In this document: in pieces, positions 41,313-42,255 of the stretch
Numbering within the stretch: position 1 is the first letter of the stretch
Layout: each line of letters starts with the position of its first letter
DNA from: Oscillospiraceae bacterium
GTDB taxonomy: Bacteria > Bacillota > Clostridia > Oscillospirales > Ruminococcaceae
Direction: 5' to 3'
NCBI GenBank assembly: GCA_017847875.1
Contig: JAGASN010000007.1
Span: 1-42,255 of the forward strand
Length of the DNA stretch: 42,255 nt
The notes under the pieces: model-generated
Seen by the model: the letters and a program-made list of their open reading frames with translations, nothing else
What the model was told of the DNA's origin: nothing
Databases searched by the model: none
Translations under genes and position numbers: made by a program

Positions 41313-41525
41313 ATGAGGGATAATAACGGGTATTGGGAAATAAGCTGCCGTTTTCCTATTGAAAACAAAACAATAACGATCGAACTACCGCCCGATACAG
41401 AATTTCTCCTTAATATTTTTGCTTCAAAAAACGGAATTTCTCCCGAAAAACTTGCCGAAACCATTATCAAGAATTATATAAATAATAACTGTAAAAACAA
41501 ACCTCTAGAAAAATATTTCAAATAA
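41313..41525 (+). CDS. Small protein with ribbon-helix-helix-like features
   Basis: A 70-residue protein. TITIELPPDTEFLLNIFASKNGISPEKLAETIIKNYINNN resembles the CopG/Arc ribbon-helix-helix layout: a short beta strand, a helix, a turn with ISPEK, and a second helix. It lacks a clear N-terminal basic strand, so DNA binding is uncertain. The N-terminus (MRDNNGYWEISCRFPIENK) is not assigned. GGGAG lies upstream of ATG. It is divergent from the XRE gene. It could be an antitoxin-like protein, but no toxin is adjacent. Confidence 0.6.
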   Translation: MRDNNGYWEISCRFPIENKTITIELPPDTEFLLNIFASKNGISPEKLAETIIKNYINNNCKNKPLEKYFK

Positions 41526-41551
41526 AAAACGCACCGAAGCGGTGCGTTTTT
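41524..41551. terminator. Shared terminator between the RHH-like gene and atpD
   Basis: AAAAACGCACCG-AAG-CGGTGCGTTTTT, symmetrical with A and T runs, ends both the plus-strand small gene and the minus-strand atpD. It is nearly identical to 40951-40980. Confidence 0.85.
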
Positions 41552-41565
41552 CGTTTTTTAATGAA

Positions 41566-42255
<690 letters not shown>

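Noticed and set aside
40986..41525. Toxin-antitoxin system
   Set aside because: Neither product shows a toxin fold (RelE, HicA, PIN, Fic, HigB). XRE plus an RHH-like protein alone does not establish it.

Overview
The window looks like a chromosomal segment of a low-to-mid GC Firmicute of class Clostridia, probably Oscillospirales (Oscillospiraceae/Ruminococcaceae-like). The evidence is the conserved gene orders (flippase-mazG-hup-rqcP; recJ-rel-dtd-MBL-hemZ), a T-box in front of valS, strong sigma-A promoters with AGGAGG ribosome sites, a TTG/GTG share among starts, and an NPNTG-type wall-sorting tail. Placement is inference; no rRNA or tRNA gene was seen.

Layout. 1-2943: a large secreted surface protein gene (minus strand) with its own promoter and structured leader, bracketed by inverted, hairpin-rich composite repeats. 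2944-6636: the rqcP/hup/mazG/flippase cluster, split by a small cassette (3205-3681) in which a frameshifted DUF559 (Vsr-like) endonuclease gene fills the space between two inverted repeat units of the same family. 6728-10352: MTA/SAH deaminase, purine nucleoside phosphorylase, an acidic coiled-coil protein and a uridine-kinase-like protein. 10333-17134: hemZ, MBL hydrolase, dtd, rel (ppGpp) and recJ, lacking the apt gene usual between recJ and rel. 17300-18610: an acidic single-pass membrane protein. 18818-23405 (plus strand): a four-gene operon (acyltransferase-like membrane protein, SLOG protein, ComEC-like MBL protein, DUF3006) and an OmpR-type two-component system. 23444-28440 (minus): MBL protein, folC, and valS under a T-box. 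28566-30947: GNAT protein, two small XRE-regulator loci and a flavodoxin-like protein. 30989-36451: two PrsA-like foldases and a DUF4353 beta-helix lipoprotein. 36591-40872: three genes for a NuoE/NuoF/GltD-like complex that fits a Sporomusa-type electron-bifurcating transhydrogenase. 40986-41525: a divergent XRE/RHH-like pair. 41566 to the window edge: the 3' part of atpD.

The most unusual signal is the repeat family: tandem hairpins with a constant first hairpin, a second hairpin whose stem sequence differs between copies but stays self-complementary, and a constant tail. At least ten copies are present, all between genes. Two inverted copies tightly enclose the DUF559 nuclease gene, with the repeat tail apparently supplying its ribosome-binding site, which suggests a small nuclease-associated mobile cassette. 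Larger inverted assemblies of at least 317 bp enclose the surface protein gene. The putative bifurcating transhydrogenase and the two small XRE loci are further points of interest.
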